In this document: positions 41,661-51,400 of the stretch, in pieces
Layout: each line of letters begins with the position of its first letter
Numbering within the stretch: position 1 is the first letter of the stretch
Source: Sophora flavescens
Taxonomy: Eukaryota > Streptophyta > Magnoliopsida > Fabales > Fabaceae
Assembly: GCA_030762895.1 (NCBI GenBank)
Contig: CM061066.1
Coordinates: 114,732,715-114,796,714 of the forward strand
DNA length: 64,000 bases
Reading direction: 5' to 3'
Notes under the pieces: generated by a model
Databases searched by the model: none
Told to the model about the DNA's origin: nothing
What the model saw: the letters and a program-made list of their open reading frames with translations, nothing else
Position numbers and translations under genes: made by a program

Positions 41661-42749
41661 ATGAGGAGATGTGTTGCTGAGGAAGAAATGCAATATATAT
41701 TTTGTGATTGCTATGCTGCTCCTTACGGTGGTCACTTTGGAGGAAAAAGAATAACTGCAAAGCTCCTGCAACCAGGGTACTTCTGGCCCACTTTATTCAG
41801 AGATGCTCAGGAGTATGCCAAGAATTGTGATAGATGTAAAAGGGTGGGAAATATTTCCAGCAGACAAGAACTGTCACTTAACACCATTTTGGAGATTGAA
41901 TTGTTTGATGTGTGGGGAATAGACTTCATGGGACCCTTCCCTACATCCTATGGAAATGCTTACATCTTAGTTGCAGTAGACTATGTCTCCAATTGGGTGG
42001 AAGCAGTAGCCTTACCCTCCAATGATTCCAGAGTAGTCACAAAGTTCTTGGACAAGAATATTTTCACCAGGTTTGGCACTCCCAGAGCTATAATCGGTGA
42101 TGAAGGCTCTCATTTTTGCAACAAGCTGTTTTCTAACTTGCTTGCAAAATATGGAGTAAAACACAAAGTGGCTACTACATATCACCCTCAGACCAGTGAG
42201 CAAGCTGAAGTGTCCAACAGAGAGATCAAAAGAATCCTTGAGAAGATGGTGAATCCTTCTAGGAAGGATTGGTCCTTACACTTGGATGATGCTCTCTGGG
42301 CCTACAGGACTGCACTCAAGACCCCGATTGACATGTCCCCTTACAGATTGGTTTATGGAAAAGCTTGCCATTTATCAATAGAGCTGAAACACAAGGCATT
42401 ATGGGCCATAAAGAAACTGAATTTTGATTCACAAGCAGCTGGAGAAGCAAGAATGTTGCAGCAGAATGAACTTGAAGAGTTTAGGCTCTTTGCTTATGAA
42501 AATACTGAAGCATACAAGAGCAAGATCAAGGCCTGGCATGATCAGAAAATCCAGCCCAGGGAACTAGTTGAAGGCATGCAAGTGCTCTTGTTCAATTCCA
42601 AATTGAAACTGTTCCCTGGGAAGCTGAAGTCAAGGTGGTCTGGACCTTTCAAACTGGTCAAGGTGTACCCTCATGGAGCTGTGGAGTTGTTAGATGAAAA
42701 CTCTGGAAGAGAGTTAAAAGTCAATGGCCAAAGGGTGAAGCAATACTAG
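41661..42749 (+). CDS. pol: Athila integrase (362 codons, intact core)
   Basis: Integrase joins cDNA to host DNA. The zinc-binding domain shows YGGHFGGKRITAKLLQ and CDRCKR. The catalytic core shows VWGIDFMGPF (first Asp), IIGDEGSHF (second Asp) and QTSEQAEVSNREIKR (Glu). The C-terminal region ends in the GPF-like RWSGPFKLVKVYPHGAVELL and KVNGQRVKQY, as in Athila. All three catalytic acids are present, unlike the Ogre copy. It is part of a pol polyprotein, so the ATG at 41661 (MRRC) is only the first Met after the nonsense codon at 41616. Confidence 0.92.
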   Translation: MRRCVAEEEMQYIFCDCYAAPYGGHFGGKRITAKLLQPGYFWPTLFRDAQEYAKNCDRCKRVGNISSRQELSLNTILEIELFDVWGIDFMGPFPTSYGNAYILVAVDYVSNWVEAVALPSNDSRVVTKFLDKNIFTRFGTPRAIIGDEGSHFCNKLFSNLLAKYGVKHKVATTYHPQTSEQAEVSNREIKRILEKMVNPSRKDWSLHLDDALWAYRTALKTPIDMSPYRLVYGKACHLSIELKHKALWAIKKLNFDSQAAGEARMLQQNELEEFRLFAYENTEAYKSKIKAWHDQKIQPRELVEGMQVLLFNSKLKLFPGKLKSRWSGPFKLVKVYPHGAVELLDENSGRELKVNGQRVKQY

Positions 42750-42833
42750 GGTGAGCCTTGTGCAAGAATGAAGGCCACCATTCATCTCACAGACCCTTAG
42801 CCACAAGTGTGGAGTCAGGCTGAAGGATTAAAC

Positions 42834-42860
42834 CAAGCGCTACTGGGAGGCAGCCCAACT
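42834..42860 (+). other. Post-pol hairpin motif of Athila
   Basis: CAAGCGCTACTGGGAGGCAG then CCCAAC; TGGG pairs with CCCA around AGGCAG. It is the counterpart of 37718-37742 in the non-autonomous element. Confidence 0.6.
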
Positions 42861-43065
42861 TTATATCCTTTTGCTTAGTTAGTTAATTTCAGTTTTAATT
42901 TCATTTTGTTTTAGTTTATTTTAAATAAATACATGTTGTTAACCCCTGTAAGAGTAGGTTGTAGCAGTCTCATGTCATTGGGTTGTGCTGGAAAGTGGGT
43001 CAAGTCAAGTCAAGCCCATTGTTCAGGTGCTGGAGGTGGTAATAATTTGAACAGCACAAAAGCCC

Positions 43066-43674
43066 ATGTGGAATGCAAGAACTTTGAATTTCCAAATTCA
43101 AAAGCTGAATAGTTTTTGGGAGGGGAGGAGTTACAGAAATAGTGGGGAATGTAACTTGTCTATAACCACCCACTTAATGCCACCATTCTCTCCACCACTC
43201 ACATATATCCCCAACCTCTCACCTCAACCTCCTGTTTCTCTATTAAAGCCACTGCCCTAACCCCAGCACTTTCAAGAGACCCCACTCCAGCTCCAGCACA
43301 ACCTAGTGGCATTGACAAAGGCAAAAAGAAGATGGATGAAGCTGAGCCTGCAGCCCCTCCTCCACTCAAGAAAGGAAGAATCAAGCATACATCTCCTCCT
43401 ATGGTGAGGAAAACTAGAGCAGAAATAGAAGTTGAAAGGGCTGCTGCTGAAGGCAGTGAGGACTCAGGATGATAAGCCTCTGAGGAAGAAAATGGAAAAC
43501 ATCAAAACTGCCAAGGCTCAAGCCAAGAGTGGAGGGGCTGTTGTGGAAGCTGAACAAGAGCCTAGTGATGAAGTGGCAATAACAAAGGAAATTCCAGCAA
43601 CTAGCAAGGCCACAATGACGCAGCTGGTCAGAGGAGGCAATACCAGGAACAGTGCAAGATTAGCTCAGCCTTGA
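43066..43674 (+). pseudogene. Athila env-like region remnant
   Basis: Athila elements usually carry an extra ORF after pol. Here only fragments are seen: a Lys/Pro/Ala-rich stretch (KKKMDEAEPAAPPPLKKGR near 43320-43385) and an open frame 43432-43674 with Ala/Lys/Glu-rich residues. No signal peptide, membrane segment or confident env similarity is visible. Low-complexity coding by chance is possible. Confidence 0.4.
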
Positions 43675-43838
43675 GCAGAAGTTCCACCCAAGATGTTGCA
43701 TCATGCTGCAACATCAGATGACCAGGACCCCCCCTTTTAATCTCTCTTCAGTTTTAATGTTTTTAGTTTCTGTTGTTAGAAGTAGTTGCTTGTTTTTGTT
43801 TGTGTAGTTAGTTTGAGGTGTGTCTGCCCCCACTCTTT

Positions 43839-44494
43839 CAAAAAGAATTGTGATTAATGGAAAGTGGGGGCCTTTTTGAAAGAAAAAGTTAAATGAATGA
43901 ATGAATGTTTTAGCTGTCCATGTGCATTTGATGAAGACCCTTTGTTTGTGTATGCTTTAATGCATGTAAAATACATTAATACCCTGAATCAATCCTTTCT
44001 CGCCACAAAATCCCTAGCTCAAAATGGACTTAAAAGAAGGACTCCATTCAAAGTCTTCAAAAAGAATTGTGATTAATGGAAAGTGGGGGCCTTTTTGAAA
44101 GAAAAAGTTAAATGAATGAATGAATGGTTTGGCTGTCCATGTGCATCTGATGAAGACCCTTTGTTTGTGTATGCTTTAATGCATGTAAAATACATTAATA
44201 CCCTGAATTAATCCTTTCTCGCCACAAAATCCCTAGCTCAAAATGGACTTAAAAGAAGGACTCCATTCAAAGTCTTCAAAAAGAATTGTGATTAATGGAA
44301 AGTGGGGGCCTTTTTGAAAGAAAAAGTTAAATGAATGAATGAATGGTTTGGCTGTCCATGTGCATCTGATGAAGACCCTTTGTTTGTGTATGCTTTAATG
44401 CATGTAAAATACATTAATACCCTGAATTAATCCTTTCTCGCCACAAAATCCCTAGCTCAAAATGGACTTAAAAGAAGGACTTCATTCAAAGTCA
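43839..44494 (+). repeat. 219-bp tandem triplicate in the Athila 3' region
   Basis: Three direct copies starting at 43839, 44058 and 44277, each beginning CAAAAAGAATTGTGATTAAT and containing (GAAT)n. Copies 2 and 3 are almost identical; copy 1 differs at a few positions (for example TTTTAG against GTTTGG). Confidence 0.95.
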
Positions 44495-44983
44495 CCAATC
44501 AATTGGGGGAATTGGGTTGCAAGGACCCTTGTCCAAGGAAGAGATGATGAGGTCTGAATGAGATTTCAACCTAAGTTTGGGGGTGAGTAAGGCTGAATGT
44601 GGTGTTGTAGCACTCTACAGCATCAATCCTATGAGCTTTTGGGCTTCAACAATTTTTGTTCATCATGCATTCCATTCATGTGTTTTCTCTGCAGAACTTG
44701 ACTTATTTCTGTGATTGATTGCATATTTCACTGTTGCACACAAACTGGCTTGAGGCACTGTTCTTGTTTTAACTACTGAGACTTAAAAGGCCAACCCTCA
44801 AGTATTACCCTTTGTGAACCCCTTTGAGCCTAAGACTTTCTTGTTGGTGTTAAGCCACATTACAAGCTCAAATTCCCTGAAAAACAATGTACTACCCTGT
44901 TTAGATGGAGTTTGGGACTGTGTCAAAGAGTCATCTAATTATGGGTCCTGGCCATAATGGTTGAGGATAACCATCAGTATAAG

Positions 44984-44994
44984 TTTTTTTTTTT

Positions 44995-45025
<31 letters not shown>
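44984..45025 (+). repeat. T21-G21 homopolymer pair
   Basis: A run of 21 T is followed directly by a run of 21 G. It lies in the Athila 3' non-coding region. A true tract of this kind can form a triplex or quadruplex; the exact lengths may be a sequencing or assembly effect. Confidence 0.85.
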
Positions 45026-45816
45026 TATGCAATAAAAAGGGAGGAAAGAGCAAATCATCAAAGGAATAATGTGAAAAAGTGAAAAGCTGCAGAAAATTGC
45101 AGCAGAATATGTTGCACTGAAGCTGCTGCCTTTCTTCCCAATGTTTGTCTGTTATTCAAAAAAAAAAAGATTTAAAAGTAATAAAGGTTCTCCCCTTGTC
45201 ACCAGAAATGTGGGAAAGAATACATAAATGTCTAAGTTTGGGGGTGAGTGATTTGGACAAGAGATCTTGAACTCCACCTAAGTTAGCTACTGTCCCAAAA
45301 AATTCCACACCTGAACCTTAGCCCCATTACAACCCATTAAAGTCCTCTTGCTGTGTGTAATTTGTGTTTGTGCTTTTGATTGATAGAAATTTGTCAAGCC
45401 TATGACAGAGTTACATGTGAATGATGATTGAGTGAAACACCAAGAAAGAACACAAAGTAGAGTGAATAGAGTGATATGACAAATCCAATAATGTGTTAAG
45501 CCCTTGTTCTTAGGAAGATAATCTGGTGAGCCTTCACCCTTGTATCCAAAGGGTAATTGGAAAATACACCTAAGACTCTGTTGAGAGGTGGTTTGGTTGG
45601 AGTTTCCTTGTTAAAACTGAGTTGAGAACTTAGGGAGCACACACACACTTTGGAAAGTGATTGAGAAATGGGTATTTTGTGTTGAGCATGTTTCTGAAAA
45701 ATGCATCTGAGGACTGCCATGGATTTTGCTTAAGTTGTTCTGATTTTGTTCTTAGTTTAATAGTGCTCTTTGAATGTCATTACTTGAGGACAAGCAATAG
45801 TTCAAGTTTGGTGGTG

Positions 45817-47124
45817 TGATAACTCTTAGAAATAAGAGTTATTACTATCCTTTTAGCGTAATCATTGTTCTTGTTTGATCTTTTTTTGGAAAAGAAATTC
45901 AAGTTTTGATTGGTTTAGTAAATAGTTGTGTTGATCTGTTAAAATGCTGAAAAAGCTATGAATACTGAATTGTTATTGCTGAAGGTTGTTTGAGTTTTGA
46001 GCAGGTTTTAGAGGTGAAATTGCTGAAGGAGTTGCTCTGGAATGTTATGGAATGCTGCAGCTTCTGGGGAGCAATTCACTACAAGACAAACATTTCCAGC
46101 TCAGTCAATACCCACTAGAGGACAAAATGTCCGCTACACTGTGCAAAAAGGAAGAGAGAGAATACAATGCAACAACTATGTGTACTTGGGAATTGGGCGA
46201 ATGATTATTTTATCATTTGAATTTTTGTAAAGCCCAAAAAGTGAGGTATGCGAGAGAATGTAACCCTATTTGGGGGAGCTAGTATAAATAGTGTGTAAGC
46301 CTTGCTTTTAGGTTAGCTCTGTACTGTACACAGCAGTCGTCAGCTTTCACCTTTGTCATCTCTGTAATTAATTTATGTTTTATGCTTAGTCTTTCCTTTA
46401 TTATGTTGTGTTTTGTCATTAAGCTCATTATGAGCTAAATTCTCTTAGCTAGGATTATATGAATTTGTAATTAATACTGATGGGTAATTCAATGTAAAGG
46501 ATGTTATTCATTTTCTTCTTCTCTGCTTGAATGTTTATTTTAGTTTGGACTGATCAACTAAGCTGAGATACTAGCTAATTAAGTTTAGAAAAGCTGAGTT
46601 AGTGGACTTGATTAGAAGATAAAGATAGAACAATTAATTGGAAAATTACTTGTGTTGAATGGGCTAAGAATAGCCTTCAAGTCTTTAAGTAGCTGGACGC
46701 GCTTATCTGACAGCTGAGGGAAATTAATTTGAACTTAGGAATAAGAAGCTTTTAATGAACTCAGTGATTACTGCTGGAAAGCAAACTTTTATTTCCTGGA
46801 CTAAATGTTGTAGCATCCCGAAGTATGAATTACCCTGAAGTTAAGTTTACAAAGGATTAAATTACCAGTTGTTTCCATCTCTGTTTTCAAAACCCTCATT
46901 TATTGTTCTTATTACTTTTGTGCACTTACAGTTTCTGTTCTGAGATTTAACTGCTCCATTTACTTTACATGCTTAAAATCACCCTTTATTTTATAAAGCA
47001 AAGTAGAAAAGGTTAAAACTAAAATTTATATTCAAATCATTTAAATCCTCGTGGGAACGACGATCTTTATTGACTCTTTGTTACTTGTTTGGCTGTGTAT
47101 ACTTGCACATATTTATGCACAACA
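45817..47124 (+). repeat. Athila 3' LTR
   Basis: Starts TGATAACTCTTAG after AAGTTTGGTGG and ends CACAACA at 47124. Contains an intact TATAAATA at 46283-46290. Confidence 0.9.
46283..46290 (+). promoter_or_regulatory. Athila 3' LTR TATA box
   Basis: TATAAATA in CTAGTATAAATAGTGTG; the 5' LTR has TACAAATA at the same place. Confidence 0.6.
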
Positions 47125-47190
47125 TTGTTGTAGTGTGATTTTAGTTCTTTTTCAATACATTATGCTCAGATACCTATATGGTATCGGAGC
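47125..47190 (+). repeat. Copia 5' LTR, right part, and primer site
   Basis: GTAGTGTGATTTTAGTTCTT onwards matches the end of the 3' LTR (48979-49028). TGGTATCGGAGC at 47179-47190 is the tRNA-iMet site with one mismatch. Confidence 0.85.
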
Positions 47191-47202
47191 TTCAATCCAG
47201 AA

Positions 47203-48320
47203 ATGGGTGAAGCTCCTGGGTCACGCTTTGTAGCTCAAACTTTTGCTAATCCAGTAGCAATCAAATTGAATGAAGACAATTTTCTGACATGGAAACAACA
47301 AGCTTTATTCACCATCAAGGTATACAAGCTCCTCAAACACATTGAAGATACAAGGGGGCAAACCAGCACAATATCTCAATGATGAAGATCAAAAGACAGG
47401 CAAAGTCAGTGATGAATTTACAAATTGGGAGCAGCAGCACCAACTATTAGCTTCTTGGCTTTTAGCTTCTATGTCTGAAAATCTCCACACAAGAATGGTG
47501 GGTTGTGAGTATTCTTCCCAAATTTGGAAGAAATTAGAGATCTTTTTTGCCTCATAATCCAGAGCCAATTAAAGATGCAGCTAAGAGGTGCAAAGAAAAC
47601 AAGCACTATCAATGAATTTCTCCTCTCAGTCAAGAAGACCGTGGACACCTTGGCAGCAGTTGGTGCACCTGTCAGTTCTGAAGACCACATCGAAGCTATA
47701 TTGAATGGGCTACCATCAGAGTATGATTCCTTTGTAACATCTGTTATGACAAGAATTGAGCCATACTCCATAGAAGAAATGGAATCTCTTTTAATGTCAC
47801 AAGAGGATCGAATAGAAAGGTAAAAACAACAAGAATCCACCAATTTCTCAGTCCAGAACATGCAAGCTCACTATGTCCAGTCACAACAACCCTATAGAGG
47901 ATGAGGAAGATTCAATAATAGAGGGGGACGATTTCAATACTCCAACCAAAGGGGCAGAGGCAGATATATGAATCAAGGAGGAGAACAACAAGAAGGTAAT
48001 AAACCCAAATGTCAGGTTTGTAAAAAATATGGACACATTGCACTCACATGCTACCATAGATTTAACCCTTAGTATCAAGCTGAATCTATACCCTCAAATC
48101 AAAACGAACATGTTTCTGGAAACTCAGCAACGATAACCCAAATGGGAACCATGGATGATCCAAGTACAGCAATGCTTGTTGTACCTGAAACCCTCTTCGA
48201 TCCATCGTGGTACCCTGATTACGGTGCCACTAATCATGTCACCCCTAATCCCTCGAACCTAATGGAAAAGAATTCTTATTCTGGCGACAGCAAGGTGAAG
48301 TCTACCTCTGGATAATGCAT
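47203..48320 (+). pseudogene. gag: Copia gag and start of protease, with stops and frameshifts
   Basis: Begins MGEAPGSRFVAQTF and IKLNEDNFLTWKQQALFTIK, typical of the Copia UBN2/Gag family. Later frames give LASMSENLHTRMVGCEYSSQ, LLSVKKTVDTLAAVGAP and IEAILNGLPSEYDSFV. A CCHC zinc knuckle CQVCKKYGHIALTCYHR is near 48013-48063. Protease begins with WYPDYGATNHVT near 48211 (normally D-S-G-A-T), then ends at a TAA near 48315 where the deletion starts. Several stops and at least one frameshift break it. Confidence 0.87.
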
Positions 48321-48339
48321 CTATTTAGGCTCCAATTTA

Positions 48340-48734
48340 GTGTCTTGGTCCTCTAAGAAACAACATGTTGTTTCATGCTCAAGTACTGAAGCTGCATATC
48401 GGAGCATTGCCTCTGCTGCAGCAGAAATTTCTTGGCTGCAATCTCTTTTACAGGAACTACAAGAACCTCTGTCAGTCACACCAAGAGCCTATTGTAATAA
48501 TTTGAGTGCAGTTCTCTTGGCTGCCAATCCAGTTATGCATTCCCGGACAAAGCACTTTGAGTTGGATCTCTCTTCTTTGTTCGTGGTAAAGTTCAACAAC
48601 ATAAGCTTCTTGCCCATCATATTCCTGCAGCTGAGCAAACAGCTGATGTGCTTACTAAAGCTGTCTCTTTGCCAATGTTCCAGCAATGTAGATACAAACT
48701 CAGAGTTAGTCCCTCACCTGAGTTTGCAGGGGGA
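48340..48734 (+). pseudogene. Copia RNase H remnant
   Basis: WSSKKQHVVSCSSTEAAYRS is the hallmark of the Copia RNase H C-terminus. It is followed by RTKHFELDLSSLF, then a frameshift; the alternative frame continues with AEQTADVLTKAVSLPMFQQC. Integrase and RT between 48320 and 48340 are deleted. Confidence 0.87.
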
Positions 48735-49028
48735 TGTAAAGTATAACAATGCAGAGTAGTTATGATAGTTGGACTAAGTCAATCTAAAGTTTGTTTTTCT
48801 GTTTTGCTGTTATATTAGTTATAGGATGTTATCTGATATGATAACATTCCTCTCTCTTGTATCTTTAAGTCCATCTCGTGGATATCTAGGTTTCCCTGTA
48901 AGTCTATAAATAGACTGCATGTATACGAATGATACACAGTGAATGAAGCATTATTTTCTCCCAATTCTTTCTCTCTGCTGTAGTGTGATTTTAGTTCTTT
49001 TTCAATACATTCTGCTCAGATGCCTGTA
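48735..49028 (+). repeat. Copia 3' LTR
   Basis: Starts TGTAAAGTATAAC after TTTGCAGGGGGA and ends at GCCTGTA. It is uninterrupted and contains CTCTCTGCTGTAGTGTG, the empty-site sequence for the Athila insertion. Confidence 0.88.
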
Positions 49029-49033
49029 ATGCT

Positions 49034-49080
49034 CTAAACATCTATTAAGTACTAATGCTACTTTGATAAAATGATCATCT
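49034..49080 (-). pseudogene. EPRV-C right part: RT fragment at the inverted junction
   Basis: CTCTAAACATCTATTAAGTA onwards is the reverse complement of EPRV-D RT at about 50605-50655. It continues the minus-strand copy interrupted at 30232 and stops at 49080, where plus-strand coat-protein sequence begins. Confidence 0.85.
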
Positions 49081-49503
49081 AGACATGTAATATGTTGTGA
49101 TATTCTAGAAATAGAAAAACCTGGAAATTATAAATGTGATAAACCAGTATGAAAAAGAAAATATTACAAAAAACCTAAACTAAAAAGAACTTATCCAAAG
49201 AGAATAACATATTATAAAAATAATAGGAAAAAATATTTTAGAAGAAAGAAATCAGCACCAAGAAAATATTGTCTAAAGGGAAAAAAGAAATGTGTATGTT
49301 GGATATGCAATATTGAAGGCCATTATTCAAATGAATGTCCTCAACGAAAAGAAAAAGATTTTAAAGAAAAATCAAAATTAATAAAGCAAGTATGCCATAT
49401 ATATAAACATGAACTATTTGAAGAAGAATTAAGTGATACTGAAGAAAGTATATATGAATACCTAGAAGATGAATTATCTTCAGAAGAAACAGAATCCGAA
49501 TAA
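49081..49503 (+). pseudogene. EPRV-D coat protein C-terminal part with zinc knuckle
   Basis: Lys/Arg-rich region (KRTYPKRITYYKNNRKKYFRR) followed by the CCHC knuckle CWICNIEGHYSNEC (about 49297-49338) and a Glu-rich acidic tail ending in TAA at 49501-49503. This basic-knuckle-acidic layout is typical of caulimovirid capsid proteins. A stop occurs after CDKPV (about 49158). The N-terminal part is missing in both copies. Confidence 0.8.
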
Positions 49504-49846
49504 TATTTATATAAAAATAATAGCAGAAAAAAGTAATAGAGAAACAGAAGCTTATATTGATAGTGGAGAAAGTATTTGTTTAGCAACAAAAGCGTTGTTT
49601 GATAAATGGGAAAATTTTGAAAAGCCAATAAAATTACAAATCCCTGATAGATCTATACATCTACTGTTTTGGGTAGTAAAAAGAATTACTTTAATAAGAC
49701 AAGAAAAATTATTTATAGTACCTACGATATATCAGAAAGATACAGGCCTAGATATAATTATGGGAAACAACTTCTTACGATTATATGCACCATTTTGTCA
49801 ATATTTAGAATATATATCATTAAAAACACCATACATTTATCAATAA
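49469..49846 (+). CDS. EPRV-D aspartic protease (125 codons)
   Basis: Contains EAYIDSGESICLATKALF, the D-S/T-G active-site loop of caulimovirid protease, and later TGLDIIMGNNFLR. It starts at an ATG overlapping the coat protein end. In the virus this would be the N-terminal part of the protease-RT polyprotein. It ends at a TAA about 40 bases before the RT frame, probably a frameshifted junction. Confidence 0.8.
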   Translation: MNYLQKKQNPNNIYIKIIAEKSNRETEAYIDSGESICLATKALFDKWENFEKPIKLQIPDRSIHLLFWVVKRITLIRQEKLFIVPTIYQKDTGLDIIMGNNFLRLYAPFCQYLEYISLKTPYIYQ

Positions 49847-49886
49847 CAGCATAGAGAAATAATAAATATCTCAATTATTCACTTTT

Positions 49887-50930
49887 GTGTTTATTTACTC
49901 TAAACGACCAGAGCTTAGCAAGCTGAAACGTGGTGAGTTAGTTAGAGAAATATGTATAAAAATTCGTTATGTATTAATAAACCTAGAACCATATAGGAAA
50001 ATTCCAGCTCATATAGAAGAACTTTTAGATAGAGTATATAGTGAAAATCTTTTAGATCCAAATATCAATAATAAAAATACTGAATTAGCCATATTAAAGT
50101 TAAAAGATCCAACAATAGAAGTAAAATGTAAACCTATGATTTATACAAAGCAAGATAGGGATGAATTTGTAAAAGATATTGAAGAAATGTGTACGAAAGG
50201 ATCAATTAGACCATCGAAAAGTAAGCACTCAGCACCAGCATTTTATGTGGAAAATCACAATGAAATAAAAAGAGGTAAAAGAAGAATGGTGATTAATTAT
50301 AAACAAATATATGATGCAATGGAATGTGATGCTTATTTTCTTCCAAGAAAGGATTTAATTACTGAAAGAGTTAGAAATATGAATTGGTTTAGTACTTTTG
50401 ATTGCAAATCAGGATTTTATCAAATTCGATTATCTGAAGAATCTAAAGCACTAACAAAATTTAGTTTCCCTGAAGGTCAGCATGAATGGAATGTACTACC
50501 AATGAGAATGAAGCAGTCACCAAAAATATTTCAACGAAGAATGAATTCTATACTTAAAGACTTTTGTCTTATTTATATTGATGATATATTAATTTTTACT
50601 AATAAATATTTAGATGATCATTTTATCAAAGTAGCATTAGTACTTAATAGATCTTTAGAGCATGGAGTAATCTTAAGTAAGAAAAAGGCGGTATTAGCTC
50701 AAAATAAGATTAATTATTTAGGATTAGAAATTGAGGAAGGAAAAATAATAATGCAAAAGCATATGTTAGAAAAATCACAAAATTTTCCAACTAAATTAAA
50801 GGATAAAAAGGAAATACAAAGGTTTCTTGGATTACTAACATATATTTCAAATGAAGGTTTTATAAAGAATCTTGCAGCAGAGAGGAAGGTACTTCAACAA
50901 AAATTAAAGAAGGATGCTTTTTGGTCATAG
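49887..50930 (+). CDS. EPRV-D reverse transcriptase (347 codons, ends at nonsense TAG)
   Basis: Motifs in order: RRMVINYKQIYDAMECDAYF, FSTFDCKSGFYQIRL (catalytic Asp), FPEGQHEWNVLPMRMKQSP, and the YIDDI active site at residues about 230-234, then NYLGLEIEEGKI. It copies pregenomic RNA in caulimovirids. The frame opens without an ATG, consistent with a polyprotein. The TAG at 50928-50930 replaces the Trp codon expected before TDEDEAII. Confidence 0.87.
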   Translation: MFIYSKRPELSKLKRGELVREICIKIRYVLINLEPYRKIPAHIEELLDRVYSENLLDPNINNKNTELAILKLKDPTIEVKCKPMIYTKQDRDEFVKDIEEMCTKGSIRPSKSKHSAPAFYVENHNEIKRGKRRMVINYKQIYDAMECDAYFLPRKDLITERVRNMNWFSTFDCKSGFYQIRLSEESKALTKFSFPEGQHEWNVLPMRMKQSPKIFQRRMNSILKDFCLIYIDDILIFTNKYLDDHFIKVALVLNRSLEHGVILSKKKAVLAQNKINYLGLEIEEGKIIMQKHMLEKSQNFPTKLKDKKEIQRFLGLLTYISNEGFIKNLAAERKVLQQKLKKDAFWS

Positions 50931-51400
50931 ACCGATGAAGACGAAGCAATTATTGAAAAAATGAAATTAATATGCCAGGATCATCCTAAGTTATATCATC
51001 CATCAGATGATGATCTACTTATTATAGAAATCGATGCATCTAGTGAATGTTGGGGAGGAGTTATGAAAGCAAAGCCCCCAGGGTAGAAGAAAGAATTACT
51101 ATGTCGATACACATCTGGAACTTTTTCAGATAGTGAAATTAATTATCCAACACATGAAAAATAAACTCTAGCATTAATCCGAATGTTGGAAAAACATCGG
51201 ATCTATGTACTAGATAAAGAATTTATTGTTAGAACTGATTCTACTTATGTTGAAGGTTTTAAGAATATTAATCATAAAGGAACTTATAAGCAAGGAAGAT
51301 TAATCAGATGACAAATTAAATTATCTGAATATAATTATTCAATCCCTCATATTAAAGGAGAAAAGAATGTGCTTATAGATATTTTATCAAGAGAATGGAG
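50931..51400 (+). pseudogene. EPRV-D RNase H, several stops
   Basis: IEIDASSECWGGVMKAKPPG (first Asp), then stops at about 51085, 51162 and 51310, with IVRTDSTYVEGFKNINHKGT and VLIDILSREW. The same region in EPRV-C (29507-30232) has different disruptions, so the two copies decayed independently. Confidence 0.82.

Larger units (their letters stand above)
30478..47124 (+). mobile_element. Athila-type Ty3/gypsy retrotransposon, degenerate, with two insertions
   Basis: LTRs 30478-31783 and 45817-47124 (about 1.3 kb) begin TGATAACTCTTAG and end in ACA. Primer site TGGCTCCGTTGCCGGGG (tRNA-Asp type) at 31790. Gag with the Athila hallmark LRLFPYSLRDRAK, truncated pol, integrase, a long 3' region with a 219-bp triplicate, and LTR. 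The flanking pentamers CTACT (30473-30477) and TTGTT (47125-47129) both derive by C-to-T/G-to-A changes from CTGCT, the uninterrupted sequence in the Copia 3' LTR. Internal insertions: 34767-39896 and 39958-41344. Element length without them is about 10.1 kb. Confidence 0.9.
30233..49028 (+). mobile_element. Ty1/Copia retrotransposon, internally deleted, hosting Athila
   Basis: The 5' LTR is split: 30233-30477 continues at about 47125-47178 because Athila inserted. It is followed by a primer site (TGGTATCGGAGC, 47179-47190), gag, the start of protease, an internal deletion, RNase H, the tract TTTGCAGGGGGA and a 3' LTR (48735-49028, 294 bp). Target duplications ATGCA (30228-30232) and ATGCT (49029-49033) match an ATGCT in the EPRV empty site (reverse of about 50655-50665), so it inserted into EPRV-C. 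Without Athila the element is about 2.1 kb and lacks integrase and RT. Confidence 0.88.

Noticed and set aside
42012..42203. Minus-strand frame opposite the Athila integrase
   Set aside because: A shadow of the integrase coding sequence.
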